A stretch of 58,371 nt of DNA from UBA5972 sp964588725 (GCA_964588725.1 CAZPQL010000007.1:1-58371); one strand, 5' to 3'; positions 8,762 through 17,074 are shown, numbered from the stretch's first letter. The notes: a model not told the origin generated them from the letters alone. Program-made: numbers and translations.

Positions 8762-9019
8762 ATGGAATTTGTGGCCATTGTTTTTGGAATATTTTGCGGG
8801 AATTTTGGCGCGGTTCTCGTGCGTCCGCTCAATATCGGGTTGTTCTGGAATTCTGTCACCGGAGGGTTGGGCGCGGTTGCCACGCTATGGCTTCCGCTAC
8901 CGCTGGGCTGGAACTTCATCGACAAGTGGTACGAATTTATTTTGCTTTCCGGCGTCGCCGGGCTGGCCCTGATGCTGTTCTGCGGTCTTGCGGCCGAGGC
9001 GTGGTATCGCCGACCCTAG
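8762..9019 (+). CDS. Small two-helix membrane protein
   Basis: An 85-residue protein of unknown function starting at the ATG eight bases after the smpB stop. It has an N-terminal hydrophobic stretch (EFVAIVFGIFCGNFGAVLV), a middle hydrophobic stretch around TGGLGAVATLWLPLPLGW, and a C-terminal helix (FILLSGVAGLALMLFCGLA), so two or three inner-membrane passes. The close spacing suggests co-transcription with smpB. A longer reading from 8711 would overlap smpB and is not supported. No family recognised. Confidence 0.65.
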   Translation: MEFVAIVFGIFCGNFGAVLVRPLNIGLFWNSVTGGLGAVATLWLPLPLGWNFIDKWYEFILLSGVAGLALMLFCGLAAEAWYRRP

Positions 9020-9072
9020 TGGTTAAATCTACGTGCAGGCCCCAAAAATATGTGGCGGATTGCTACACAGCG

Positions 9073-9435
9073 TTAATGCCCCGCACCAAAGTGATCGACC
9101 ATGGCGCAGAGATCGTCGGCCGGTAGCGATGTTTCCACGAAGGCACAGACGTTCGGAATGTGCCTGAAAATCGATCCGTCAGAAAAAAACGTGGTGTCGG
9201 TGGCAAAAATGACCTTGGTGTCAGGCAAACGGTACGCGGCAAAGTCGGCTACGGCAAATGCGCTGCCGTCACCGATAATCAGATTCATCACGATCACATC
9301 AAAATGCTGCACCTGAATCGCTCTGATCGCCGCGCGCTGTGACGCGACCAGTGTCACCTCGGCACCGCGCCGCGCGATTGCGCTTTGCCATATTTGGGCC
9401 AGTTGGCTGTTGCTCTCGACTATAAGAACACGCAT
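9073..9435 (-). CDS. Stand-alone receiver-like protein lacking phosphorylation residues
   Basis: A 120-residue CheY-like domain with no output domain. The fold is visible in MRVLIVESNSQLAQIW, then FDVIVMNLIIGDGSAF, then TKVIFATDTTFF and VCAFVETSLPADDL. The residues needed for phosphotransfer are changed: the acidic pair is Glu7-Ser8, the acceptor aspartate is Asn51, and the conserved lysine before the final loop is absent. It is therefore read as a pseudo-receiver that works by binding rather than by phosphorylation. The start at ATG 9435 is preferred over a reading to 9648, which would run into the divergent DUF1636 gene. Partners unknown. Confidence 0.7.
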   Translation of the reverse strand: MRVLIVESNSQLAQIWQSAIARRGAEVTLVASQRAAIRAIQVQHFDVIVMNLIIGDGSAFAVADFAAYRLPDTKVIFATDTTFFSDGSIFRHIPNVCAFVETSLPADDLCAMVDHFGAGH

Positions 9436-9573
9436 ATGATGCCTCGAATTCTTCTTAGTGCGACATAGGGTAACCTTTCTTAACAAACCGTTAACGCCTG
9501 CGAGGAAATCGTTAAGAAGTTGGCCGTTTCGGTGCGGCAGATCGGCCCACCCAATTCCGGCAAAGGGACAGAT

Positions 9574-9957
9574 GTGACAACGACTGTTACGGTATGCGAC
9601 ACCTGTAAACAAACCGGTTGGGAAACCGGCGCCATGGAGCGCACGCACGGCGAAGTTCTGGCTGATCTGGTCGAGGCCGAAGTCAATCGCAAACCCGGCG
9701 TTTCCATGCGGCGATTTTCCTGCCTGATGGGGTGTGAGCGCGCCTGCAATGTATCGGTGCAGTCAAACGGAAAGCTGACTTATGTTCTGGGGCGCTTTGA
9801 CCCCGATGGTGCCGCCGCCGGGGCGATTGCCGATTTCGCACAATTCCACAGCGAAAGCCCGACCGGAATAGTCCCTTTCAAGCAATGGCCACAGGGGATC
9901 AAGGGACATTTTATCGCGCGGATTCCGGTGGCGCCTGTCAATGAAACCGGCGAATGA
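9574..9957 (+). CDS. DUF1636 family putative metal-binding protein
   Basis: A 127-residue protein starting at GTG 9574 (AAAGGGACAGAT just upstream). The N-terminus has a CDTC pair (Cys8, Cys11) and a second group in FSCLMGCERACNV, a spacing that suggests bound metal or an iron-sulfur cluster. The family is recognised as DUF1636, often found beside cobalamin genes in alphaproteobacteria. Its stop overlaps the next start (ATGA), so it is translationally coupled to cobC. A role in cobalt handling or corrinoid remodelling is inference from context only. Confidence 0.75.
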   Translation: MTTTVTVCDTCKQTGWETGAMERTHGEVLADLVEAEVNRKPGVSMRRFSCLMGCERACNVSVQSNGKLTYVLGRFDPDGAAAGAIADFAQFHSESPTGIVPFKQWPQGIKGHFIARIPVAPVNETGE

Positions 9958-10925
9958 CGGACATTTTGACGCGCGATCATGGCGGTGCGGTCGATCGCGC
10001 GATCGCACAGTACGGGGGTACTCCGGCGGATTGGCTTGACCTGTCAACAGGGATCAATCCAAAGGCCTATCCACTGCCTGAAATTTCCCGGCGCGATTGG
10101 ACCACATTGCCTGGTCAGGACGCATCGCTACAACTGCTGGACGCGGCCCGTGGTTTCTGGCGTGTCCCGCAACGCGTCGATATTCTGGCCGCCAATGGTG
10201 CTTCGGCGCTGATCGCAATGGTGCCAAATCTGGTGCCGGCTGGCACGGTTTCAATTCCGGAACCGACATACAACGAACACGCAGCAGGTTTCCGCAATGC
10301 CGGCTGGCAGGTCATACCGGAATTGACCGCCGCTGAGGGGCTGGTGGTTGTTCATCCCAACAACCCCGATGGTCGTTTGTGGTCCTTACCTGAAATGGAC
10401 GTTGGCAGCCGGGCATTGGTGATCATCGACGAAAGCTTCTGCGACGTCGCGCCGGACAAATCGCTTGTTGATCTGTGTGAGCGCCCCAACATCATCGTGC
10501 TTAAGAGTATTGGCAAGTTCTGGGGCTTGGCCGGCTTGCGCCTTGGGTTTGCGATGGGTCATCCGTCGGCCATCGCCAAATTGCGCGAGTTGCTGGGGCC
10601 GTGGCCGGTGAGTGGCCCGGCGCTGACCATTGGACACGCGGCACTTTCTGATCAAAATTGGGCACAAGATTCCCGTATGTTATTGGCGTCCGCCTGCCAG
10701 CGGATGGATGCGATGTTGGAAAAATGCGGCGTATCTTTCGTGGGCGGCACCGATCTGTTTCGGCTTTACCGCGTAGCCGACGCTGCCGATTTCCACAGGA
10801 CGTTGGCCGCGCATCACATCCTGTGCCGGATTTTTCCCTATTCCAAACATTGGGTCCGGTTGGGACTACCGGGGAGCAAGTCGGACTGGGGCCGTCTTGA
10901 ACGCGCCCTGTCAGATTTAGAATGA
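9954..10925 (+). CDS. cobC: Threonine-phosphate decarboxylase (aminopropanol-arm synthesis)
   Basis: A PLP enzyme of aminotransferase fold type I, 323 residues, that decarboxylates L-threonine O-3-phosphate to (R)-1-amino-2-propanol phosphate, the linker of cobalamin's nucleotide loop. The symbol is CobC in Pseudomonas denitrificans nomenclature and CobD in Salmonella. The PLP-binding lysine lies in VLKSIGKFWGLAGLRLGF. The substrate region begins with GGTPADWLDLSTGINP, typical of the family, and VVVHPNNPDGR is the HPNNPxG signature. It overlaps DUF1636 upstream and cbiB downstream by 4 bp each, forming a tight operon. Confidence 0.92.
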   Translation: MTDILTRDHGGAVDRAIAQYGGTPADWLDLSTGINPKAYPLPEISRRDWTTLPGQDASLQLLDAARGFWRVPQRVDILAANGASALIAMVPNLVPAGTVSIPEPTYNEHAAGFRNAGWQVIPELTAAEGLVVVHPNNPDGRLWSLPEMDVGSRALVIIDESFCDVAPDKSLVDLCERPNIIVLKSIGKFWGLAGLRLGFAMGHPSAIAKLRELLGPWPVSGPALTIGHAALSDQNWAQDSRMLLASACQRMDAMLEKCGVSFVGGTDLFRLYRVADAADFHRTLAAHHILCRIFPYSKHWVRLGLPGSKSDWGRLERALSDLE

Positions 10926-11845
10926 CGCCTCTGGAAATCCTTGTTGTCGCACTGATCATCGACGCTGTGGTCGGTGATCCGCATTGGATGTGGTCGCGCC
11001 TGTCGCACCCCGTGGCGATGATGGGCGCGGTGGTCAAATCGGCGGACGACAGGTTCAACGCGGGTCTTTTTCGCCGCGCGAAAGGCACTGCAGTGATGGC
11101 TGCACTGGTGGTGGTGTCGCTGGCGCTTGGCACTGCTGTGTCTTATCTTCACTATGCCTCGTTGATTGAAACCATTGTTGTTGCGCTGCTTTTGGCACAG
11201 AACGCTCTGGCGCGGCACGTTGTGGACGTCGGCGATGCACTGGATCGCGGCCTGCCCGAGGGGCGCTGCGCCGTGGCGCTGATTGTGGGGCGCGACACGG
11301 CGGAAATGCCACACGACGGAGTCATTCGCAGTGCAATCGAAAGCGCGGCGGAAAACCTGTCGGACGGTGTGATCGCGCCCGCGTTCTGGTTTCTGGCGCT
11401 TGGGCTGCCGGGGATTTTGATGTACAAAATCGTGAACACGGCAGACAGCATGATCGGCTATCGCACCGAAAAACACCGGCAATTCGGGTGGGCGGCGGCG
11501 CGGCTGGATGACATCCTGAACTGGATTCCGGCGCGGCTGACCGCGCTGTTGATAGCGCCGCGTATCGTGTTGTCGCGCAACCTGCGTTATCTGGCCGCCG
11601 ACGCCCGCCGACACCGATCACCAAACGCCGGTTGGCCCGAGTCCGCCATGGCGCGCCGGTTGGGGATCGCACTGTCAGGGCCACGTGTGTATGACGGCAA
11701 ACCAAGCGATGATCCCTTTGTAAATGCCGGAGCGCGAAAATCTTTGAACACGGACGATATCAGACGGTGCGTGCGCATATTGTGGGAAAACTGGGCCCTG
11801 TGGTTGGGTACTCTTGGGGCTATCGCAATCTTGTGGCGCTTTTGA
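10922..11845 (+). CDS. cbiB: Adenosylcobinamide-phosphate synthase
   Basis: Integral membrane enzyme (CbiB; CobD in P. denitrificans) that attaches the aminopropanol (phosphate) arm to adenosylcobyric acid. It is 307 residues with several hydrophobic segments at 1-20, about 58-95 and 160-175. Family motifs are DAVVGDPHWMWSRLSHPVAMMG at the N-terminus (two halves), VGRDTAEM, ESAAENLSDGVIAPAFW and NTADSMIGYRTEKH. It is coupled to cobC by an ATGA overlap, so the product of one enzyme feeds the other. Gene order supports the assignment strongly. Confidence 0.95.
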   Translation: MTPLEILVVALIIDAVVGDPHWMWSRLSHPVAMMGAVVKSADDRFNAGLFRRAKGTAVMAALVVVSLALGTAVSYLHYASLIETIVVALLLAQNALARHVVDVGDALDRGLPEGRCAVALIVGRDTAEMPHDGVIRSAIESAAENLSDGVIAPAFWFLALGLPGILMYKIVNTADSMIGYRTEKHRQFGWAAARLDDILNWIPARLTALLIAPRIVLSRNLRYLAADARRHRSPNAGWPESAMARRLGIALSGPRVYDGKPSDDPFVNAGARKSLNTDDIRRCVRILWENWALWLGTLGAIAILWRF

Positions 11846-11867
11846 TGAACCGGATTGGGAGAACCGG

Positions 11868-12611
11868 ATGAACAGGTTTTACGCTGTTGGCGATATTCAC
11901 GGTGACTACGACAAATTAATTGACATCCATGCACGGATAGCGCGCGACGCAGGCGCAGGCGGCGACCCCAAAATCATCTTTATCGGCGATCTGGTCGACC
12001 GACGATTCAAGTCCGGCGAAACATTGCAGTTTCTGATCGACAACATCGCCGCAGGACGGCCATGGACCGTTGTGTTGGGTAACCACGACAGGCTGTTCGC
12101 GCGGTTTCTGGATGATGTGAACTGGCGCGATCCGGTGCTGCGGGCCGATTATCACTGGCTGCACGCCAATATGGGCGGTGTGACGACGCTGGCCTCCTAC
12201 GGCGTGGACGTGTCCTCGGACCGGACCTTGCAGGACTTGCAGAATGATGCACGCGCCAAGGTCCCCGCTGACCATCACATATTTTTGAAGAATCTGCCAG
12301 ATTACCACCGGGAGCCCGGCCTGTTGTTCGTCCACGCGGGTATCCGCCCGGGGGTTCCGCTGTCGGAACAAACCCAAGACGATATGATCTGGATCCGCAA
12401 ACCGTTTCACGATTACGCGGGTTCGCACGGGGATCTGGTGATCCACGGCCACTCGGTGATCGACCGCGTCACCCATTACGGCAACCGCGTTAACATCGAC
12501 ACGGGCGCGGCCTATGGTCATGACCTGTCGGCCATTGTGATTGAGGGCGCAGATATTTACGTTCTGGAGAAAGACGGACGGCGCAAACTGACGCCCGACA
12601 CCGGGCGTTGA
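11868..12611 (+). CDS. Metallophosphoesterase, PPP-type serine/threonine phosphatase family
   Basis: A 247-residue dinuclear-metal phosphoesterase. All PPP blocks are present: GDIHGDYDKL at the N-terminus, IGDLVDRRFKSGE, VVLGNHDRL, LFVHAGIRPG and VIHGHSVIDR. It could act as a protein phosphatase or on dinucleoside polyphosphates; the substrate cannot be told from sequence. The start at ATG 11868 follows a GGGAG site and lies 22 bases after cbiB, so readthrough from the cobalamin operon is possible. A functional link to cobalamin is not implied. Confidence 0.85.
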   Translation: MNRFYAVGDIHGDYDKLIDIHARIARDAGAGGDPKIIFIGDLVDRRFKSGETLQFLIDNIAAGRPWTVVLGNHDRLFARFLDDVNWRDPVLRADYHWLHANMGGVTTLASYGVDVSSDRTLQDLQNDARAKVPADHHIFLKNLPDYHREPGLLFVHAGIRPGVPLSEQTQDDMIWIRKPFHDYAGSHGDLVIHGHSVIDRVTHYGNRVNIDTGAAYGHDLSAIVIEGADIYVLEKDGRRKLTPDTGR

Positions 12612-12620
12612 ATATCACTG

Positions 12621-12809
12621 TTATTGACGACAGGCAGCTGCCAGCGCCTCTTTCAGTACGTCGCGGTCGCCAATATGGTTGGCCAGTAGCAAGATCAACC
12701 GCGCGTTGAAAGCGTCGCTTTCGGCCTTTTGCAGCCCCTCGTGCACCGACAACAGTTCGGCGTAAAACCCGTCGGGATCGGTGATATTGCTCTTGACGAT
12801 CAGGTCCAT
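12621..12809 (-). CDS. DUF2783 small protein
   Basis: A 62-residue acidic helical protein, MDLIVKSNITDPDGFYAELL at its N-terminus, recognised as DUF2783. It is the last gene of the leftward homogentisate-linked run, 12 bases after the FAD monooxygenase, a pairing frequent in proteobacteria with this monooxygenase. Function unknown; an accessory or stabilising role for the monooxygenase is a reasonable guess. There are no cysteines before the C-terminal AACRQ and no signal peptide. Confidence 0.75.
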   Translation of the reverse strand: MDLIVKSNITDPDGFYAELLSVHEGLQKAESDAFNARLILLLANHIGDRDVLKEALAAACRQ

Positions 12810-12821
12810 TGTATCATCTCC

Positions 12822-14426
12822 TCAGGCGCGCCCGGTGGCCGTTTTCAGCGCAGCAATGATCGTGCCATTTGAAACTTTCGTCCAGCGTGCGGCGACATGT
12901 TGATCGGGACGAAACAAATATATTGCTGATTTGGCCTTGCCCAAATAGCGCTGCGTCAGCGCGGGCAATCCAGCGGCATTCACTTTTATTGTTTCCACTT
13001 CGATCCCGTCATAATTCAAACCGTCGGGCGCGCCAGTGTTGATCGCCAAGATTTGAAAACGACCGCCAAGGCGATCCAGCAACCACCCTTGCGCCAACGG
13101 TGCGTCCTGCGCCGAGGCGCCGGGGCGCGTATCGGGTGGCAGATCCGCGCTGTCGTCTCCGTTCAAGACTGAACCGTCATAAACACAAGGCACCGACAGG
13201 CGACCCGAATTCACCAATGGCCGGGCAAAAGCGTAATGCTCTGCCAATTCAAGAACCGCGTTGCGAAACAACGTGCTGATTTGCGATTTTGGCGTGATAA
13301 AATCCGTGGATCGCAAAGAATTGCGCATGTTTTCTTCGGCGGCGTAAACACGTTCGTCCGAATAGCTGTCGAGCAAAGTATCGGGTGAACCCCCGTTAAG
13401 AACGCGCTTCAGCTTCCAGCCAAGATTGTCGATATCCTGCACACCCGAATTGGCACCGCGCGCGCCAAACGGCGACACCTGATGCGCGGAATCCCCGGCA
13501 AACAACACGCGCCCGTGGCGAAAGCTTTCCATGCGGCGGTTTTGAAACGTATAGATCGATACCCATTCCAGTTCGAACAAAACGTCTTCCCCCAGCATCG
13601 CCTTCAGGCGGGGCACGATATTTTCCGGTTTTCGCTCTTCGTCCTTGTCGATGTCCCACCCCAGTTGGAGATCGATACGCCATACACCGTCGGGCTGTTT
13701 GTGCAGCAAGGCCGACTGACCACGGTTGAACGGTGGATCGAACCAGAACCAGCGTTCGGTTGGAAAATCGGCCTCCATGACCACATCAACGATCAGGAAA
13801 TGGTCTTTGAAAACGCGCCCCTGAAAATCCAGACCAAGCAATTCGCGCGTGGTCGAACTGGCCCCGTCGCAGGCAATCACCCAGTCCGCTTTAATCGTAT
13901 AGGGACCATCGGGCGTGTCGACGCTCAGCGCAGTGTAATCCGGTGCATTGTCAATCGCTTTCAATCGATTTTTGCCACGCAGATCAATATGTTTTCCCGA
14001 CGCTTGCAGTTCACGAATGCGATCTACCAGAAATTTTTCAAAATAGTATTGCTGCAAATTCACGAATGCAGGTCGTTTGTGGCCGGTCTCGGGTTGCAGG
14101 TTGAACTGGTAAATCTGGCGTGTATCGAAAAAGACCTTGCCGTCCTCCCAGACCACGCCCTTGTCGGCCAGCGCATCGCCACAGCCAAGACGGTCCATGA
14201 TATCCAGCGTGCGCTTGGAAAAACATATGGCGCGTGAACCGGTGCTGACGCGGTCATTGTCGTCCAACACCACCACGGGAATATCCTGTTGCGCCAGATC
14301 AATTGCGGCGGCCAGACCGACCGGACCCGCGCCGACGATGACCACGGGGTGATGCGGCGCATCGCTGGCGTCCTGATCGGGTGAGCGTGTGTACGCGTAT
14401 AACGGCGTCTCAAAAATCGCGTTCAT
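12822..14426 (-). CDS. FAD-dependent aromatic monooxygenase (MhpA/PheA-like)
   Basis: A 534-residue group A flavin monooxygenase. The FAD-binding GxGxxG is VVIVGAGPVGLAAAIDLAQ near residue 30, the DG motif is IACDGASSTTRELLGL, and the GD motif is LFAGDSAHQVSPFGARGANSG. The C-terminal thioredoxin-like extension characteristic of phenol and 3-(3-hydroxyphenyl)propionate hydroxylases is present. It lies in the leftward run with hmgA and fahA, so it probably hydroxylates a phenolic acid toward homogentisate, for example 3- or 4-hydroxyphenylacetate; the exact substrate is inference. Its start overlaps the stop of the upstream membrane-protein gene (ATGA), indicating coupled translation. Confidence 0.85.
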   Translation of the reverse strand: MNAIFETPLYAYTRSPDQDASDAPHHPVVIVGAGPVGLAAAIDLAQQDIPVVVLDDNDRVSTGSRAICFSKRTLDIMDRLGCGDALADKGVVWEDGKVFFDTRQIYQFNLQPETGHKRPAFVNLQQYYFEKFLVDRIRELQASGKHIDLRGKNRLKAIDNAPDYTALSVDTPDGPYTIKADWVIACDGASSTTRELLGLDFQGRVFKDHFLIVDVVMEADFPTERWFWFDPPFNRGQSALLHKQPDGVWRIDLQLGWDIDKDEERKPENIVPRLKAMLGEDVLFELEWVSIYTFQNRRMESFRHGRVLFAGDSAHQVSPFGARGANSGVQDIDNLGWKLKRVLNGGSPDTLLDSYSDERVYAAEENMRNSLRSTDFITPKSQISTLFRNAVLELAEHYAFARPLVNSGRLSVPCVYDGSVLNGDDSADLPPDTRPGASAQDAPLAQGWLLDRLGGRFQILAINTGAPDGLNYDGIEVETIKVNAAGLPALTQRYLGKAKSAIYLFRPDQHVAARWTKVSNGTIIAALKTATGRA

Positions 14427-14725
14427 TGCGCGACCTGCCCGGCGGGCAGCGGCAATGCAAAGCGTCCGAAAATTATGACTGCAAACAACAAAACTGTCAT
14501 CCCAAGGACCACACGCCGGGCGCTTCGGTGTTCGGGTCTGGATATAAATTCGCCGAATATTTCGAATGTAATGCCGTAGGATCGAACAATCCCCGGGCGA
14601 TCTTCGGCGCGACGGGCCTTGGCGATTTTGTTCAGCTTAAATAGCGTGTGAAACCAGAAATAGGCCCAAAGGACGAAAGTTGCGCCCATTAGCGTAAAAT
14701 AGCCCATGATTAGTAAATTACCCAT
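14423..14725 (-). CDS. Small membrane protein of the homogentisate gene run
   Basis: A 100-residue protein from ATG 14725 (AGGGG eight bases upstream). Two hydrophobic helices are visible: NLLIMGYFTLMGATFVLWAY at the N-terminus and VVLGMTVLLFAVIIFGRFAL near the C-terminus, separated by a basic cytoplasmic-looking loop (KLNKIAKARRAEDRP). Its start lies inside the MBL gene's end region (6-bp gap) and its stop overlaps the monooxygenase start. Function unknown; a role in uptake or anchoring of the aromatic pathway is possible. Confidence 0.6.
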   Translation of the reverse strand: MGNLLIMGYFTLMGATFVLWAYFWFHTLFKLNKIAKARRAEDRPGIVRSYGITFEIFGEFISRPEHRSARRVVLGMTVLLFAVIIFGRFALPLPAGQVAQ

Positions 14726-14730
14726 GCCAA

Positions 14731-15681
14731 TTACCCCTGCAACTCTGCCCACATATCCAAATCGCGCTGGGCGGTCCAGATGCGCGGGGTGTCGATACCG
14801 CGGGCCTCGTCATAGGCACGCGCGACGTTAAACGGCAGGCAGTGTTCATAGATTGCGTAGTCTTTGAACTTGGGGTCACATTCGGCGCGCACCGCATCCC
14901 ATGCCTGTTTCAGCGTGCCTCCACGGGCGGCCACGCGGGCGGCCGGATGATAGGTGCTGTCAATAAAATCCCGCGTGCTTTCAATCGCGGCCTTGACCAT
15001 ATCCTTACCAACCAGCGCATCACCCCGCCCCGGCGCGATGGCGTCCACGTCAAAGGCGGCGATATTGTCCAGCGTGTCGCCCCAATCGGCAAAATGCCCG
15101 TCGCCGCAGTAACAGGCCGAGCGGTATTCAACGATGTCACCGGTGAACATGACGTTTTGATCGGGCACATGGATGACAATATCGCCAGCCGTGTGGGCAC
15201 GGCCAAGGTGCATCAGGTTGATCTGCCGCTTGCCCAGATAAACCGTCATGTCTTCGGAAAACGTGGTGGTCGGGTAGGTCAGGCCGGGGATACTTTCGTG
15301 TCCCTCAAACAGTCGCGGGAAACGCTGAAATTCGCTGTCCCAGTCTTCCTGTCCACGCTCTATAACCATGGCGCGCGCGGCCTCGCCCATAATGATCTGA
15401 TCGGCATTAAAGGCCGAAGCGCCCAGCACACGCACAGCGTGATAGTGGGTCAGCACCACGTGGCTGATGGGTTTGTCGGTGACTTCGCCGACTTTTTCGA
15501 TGACTTTGCGGGCTAGGCGCGGCGTTGCCTGTGCTTCGACAATCATCACGCTGTCGTCACCGATAATGACACCGGAATTTGGATCACCCTCGGCGGTGAA
15601 AGCGTATAAGCCCTCGCCCACTTCCAGAAAGGTGATTTCTTTTTCGGTCATGTCGCCCTGGGATGCGAAAGCTTTGGCCAT
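14731..15681 (-). CDS. MBL-fold hydrolase with altered metal-binding residues
   Basis: A 316-residue metallo-beta-lactamase-fold protein. The first motif reads LTHYHAVRVLGAS, keeping H-x-H but with Arg where the family normally has the DH pair's histidine. RAHTAGD and FTGDIVE keep the next histidine and the bridging aspartate. The last motif is PGRGD instead of PGHGD. Metal binding is therefore probably reduced to one site or altered. The C-terminal 90 residues form an extra helical region. It starts a second transcriptional block after fahA (114-bp gap). It may act on an aromatic-pathway thioester or lactone; the function is not known. Confidence 0.75.
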   Translation of the reverse strand: MAKAFASQGDMTEKEITFLEVGEGLYAFTAEGDPNSGVIIGDDSVMIVEAQATPRLARKVIEKVGEVTDKPISHVVLTHYHAVRVLGASAFNADQIIMGEAARAMVIERGQEDWDSEFQRFPRLFEGHESIPGLTYPTTTFSEDMTVYLGKRQINLMHLGRAHTAGDIVIHVPDQNVMFTGDIVEYRSACYCGDGHFADWGDTLDNIAAFDVDAIAPGRGDALVGKDMVKAAIESTRDFIDSTYHPAARVAARGGTLKQAWDAVRAECDPKFKDYAIYEHCLPFNVARAYDEARGIDTPRIWTAQRDLDMWAELQG

Positions 15682-15756
15682 TTTTGTCTTTCCGCCCCGA
15701 ACCTGATGCGGGGTCTCTCAGAGTTTTTTGTTAGTGATGCAAGATTTGGAGCGCTC

Positions 15757-15784
15757 CGCGCGGGAGTATTTTTGCAAAGATGAA
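15757..15784. repeat. Post-stop conserved motif, copy 2
   Basis: In the sense of the leftward fahA mRNA this reads TTCATCTTTG, then CAA, then AAATACTC, then CCGCGCG, starting 11 bases after the stop codon. It matches the element at 2564-2592 in sequence and in its position relative to the gene end. A CCCCG/CGGGG hairpin and a run of six T on the + strand follow on the MBL side (about 15693-15728). Confidence 0.5.
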
Positions 15785-15795
15785 AGGGGGGGGAG

Positions 15796-17067
15796 TCATT
15801 TTGCGTAGGGGTCTTTTAGGGCGGGAATGACGGTTCCCGTGCACGCGCCAAATCCGATTTTGTAACCGTCTCCTTTGGCCGCTCCTGTCAAAGTTAGCGT
15901 GTCGCCGTCCTCGATGAAAGTGCGGGTTTCTCCGGTGTCCAGTGTCAGGGGCTCTTTGCCGCCCCAGCTGAGTTCAAGCAATGATCCCCGCGCGGATTTT
16001 GTTGCCCCCGATATAGTGCCGGACCCCAGCAGATCACCCGCATTCATCGGGCATCCCGACGAGGTGTGATGCGCCAGTTGCTGGGCAGCGGAATAGTACA
16101 TTTCCCTGTAATTGGTGCGCGCGATTGTTGTGGCGGCTTTGCCATCCGGGGCCAAGGTGACGGTCAGGTCGATGTCATACAGCATCGGGCCCGTGTCTTT
16201 CAGATGCTCCAGCAATTCAAACTCGCGTCTTGGTGTTGCAACCCTAAAAGGGGCAAGCGCCGCCGCCGTGACAATCCATGCGCTGATCGTTGTGGCCGTG
16301 GCTTTGGCCTGAAACGGGCCAAGCGGCTGGTATTCCCACGCCTGAATATCCCGGGCTGACCAGTCGTTTAACAACACGTAGCCAAAGATACTGGCGTCCG
16401 CCTCATCCACCGAGATCGGCCCATCAGAAGCCGCGCCAACAATCGCGCCCATTTCAAGTTCCAGATCAAACCGGCGGCAGGGCAGAAATGCCGGCATGTC
16501 GTGATCGGGTGATTTTAGCTGGCCCCACGGGCGGCGCACGTCGGTGCCGCTGACCACCACAGAGGAAGCGCGCCCATTGTAACCAATCGGCATGTGCAGC
16601 CAGTTGGGTGGCAGGGCGTTTTCCTGACCGCGAAACATTGTGCCCACGTTGTTGGCATGATGGCGACCTGAATAAAAATCGGTGTATTCAGCGACTACAA
16701 TCGGCATGTGCATTTCGGCATCCGCCTGAGCGACCATGAAACGTGCCTGCAGGTCATTGTTGCTGCGCAAAACATCATCGCCGTCAGCAGCCAACAGATC
16801 GGTCAGGCGGGCGCGAAAACTCGCCCAGACGTCGCGACCCAACTCCATAAATTCATTCCAGAACGGCAGGTCAAACACCGGCTCGCTGCCGGTATCAATC
16901 AGTCCTTCCTCTTCCAATAGCGACACGTTCAGGATCAGGTCGCCAATGGCGACGCCGCAGTAGACTTCGCCGCTGTTCACGGAAAACACGCCATAGGGCA
17001 GGTTGTTCAGGGGAAAATCAGTTTTTCCGGTATTGGCCGAGGCCACCCATGAATTCAGTCTTGTCAT
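15796..17067 (-). CDS. fahA: Fumarylacetoacetase
   Basis: Hydrolyses 4-fumarylacetoacetate to fumarate and acetoacetate, the last step of homogentisate degradation. It is 423 residues from ATG 17067, which begins seven bases after the hmgA stop; the reading to 17100 would overlap hmgA and is rejected. An N-terminal SH3-like domain (LPYGVFS, about 24-30) precedes the catalytic domain with EYTDFYSGRHHANNVGTMF (metal and catalytic His) and DLELEMGAIVG. AIGDLILNV is also conserved. Length matches eukaryote-type FAH. It is coupled to hmgA in one operon. Confidence 0.96.
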   Translation of the reverse strand: MTRLNSWVASANTGKTDFPLNNLPYGVFSVNSGEVYCGVAIGDLILNVSLLEEEGLIDTGSEPVFDLPFWNEFMELGRDVWASFRARLTDLLAADGDDVLRSNNDLQARFMVAQADAEMHMPIVVAEYTDFYSGRHHANNVGTMFRGQENALPPNWLHMPIGYNGRASSVVVSGTDVRRPWGQLKSPDHDMPAFLPCRRFDLELEMGAIVGAASDGPISVDEADASIFGYVLLNDWSARDIQAWEYQPLGPFQAKATATTISAWIVTAAALAPFRVATPRREFELLEHLKDTGPMLYDIDLTVTLAPDGKAATTIARTNYREMYYSAAQQLAHHTSSGCPMNAGDLLGSGTISGATKSARGSLLELSWGGKEPLTLDTGETRTFIEDGDTLTLTGAAKGDGYKIGFGACTGTVIPALKDPYAK

Positions 17068-17074
17068 ATCGTCG

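Noticed and set aside
9436..9573. Cobalamin riboswitch before the DUF1636-cobC-cbiB operon
   Set aside because: The 138-base gap is too short and no B12-box-like sequence was seen.
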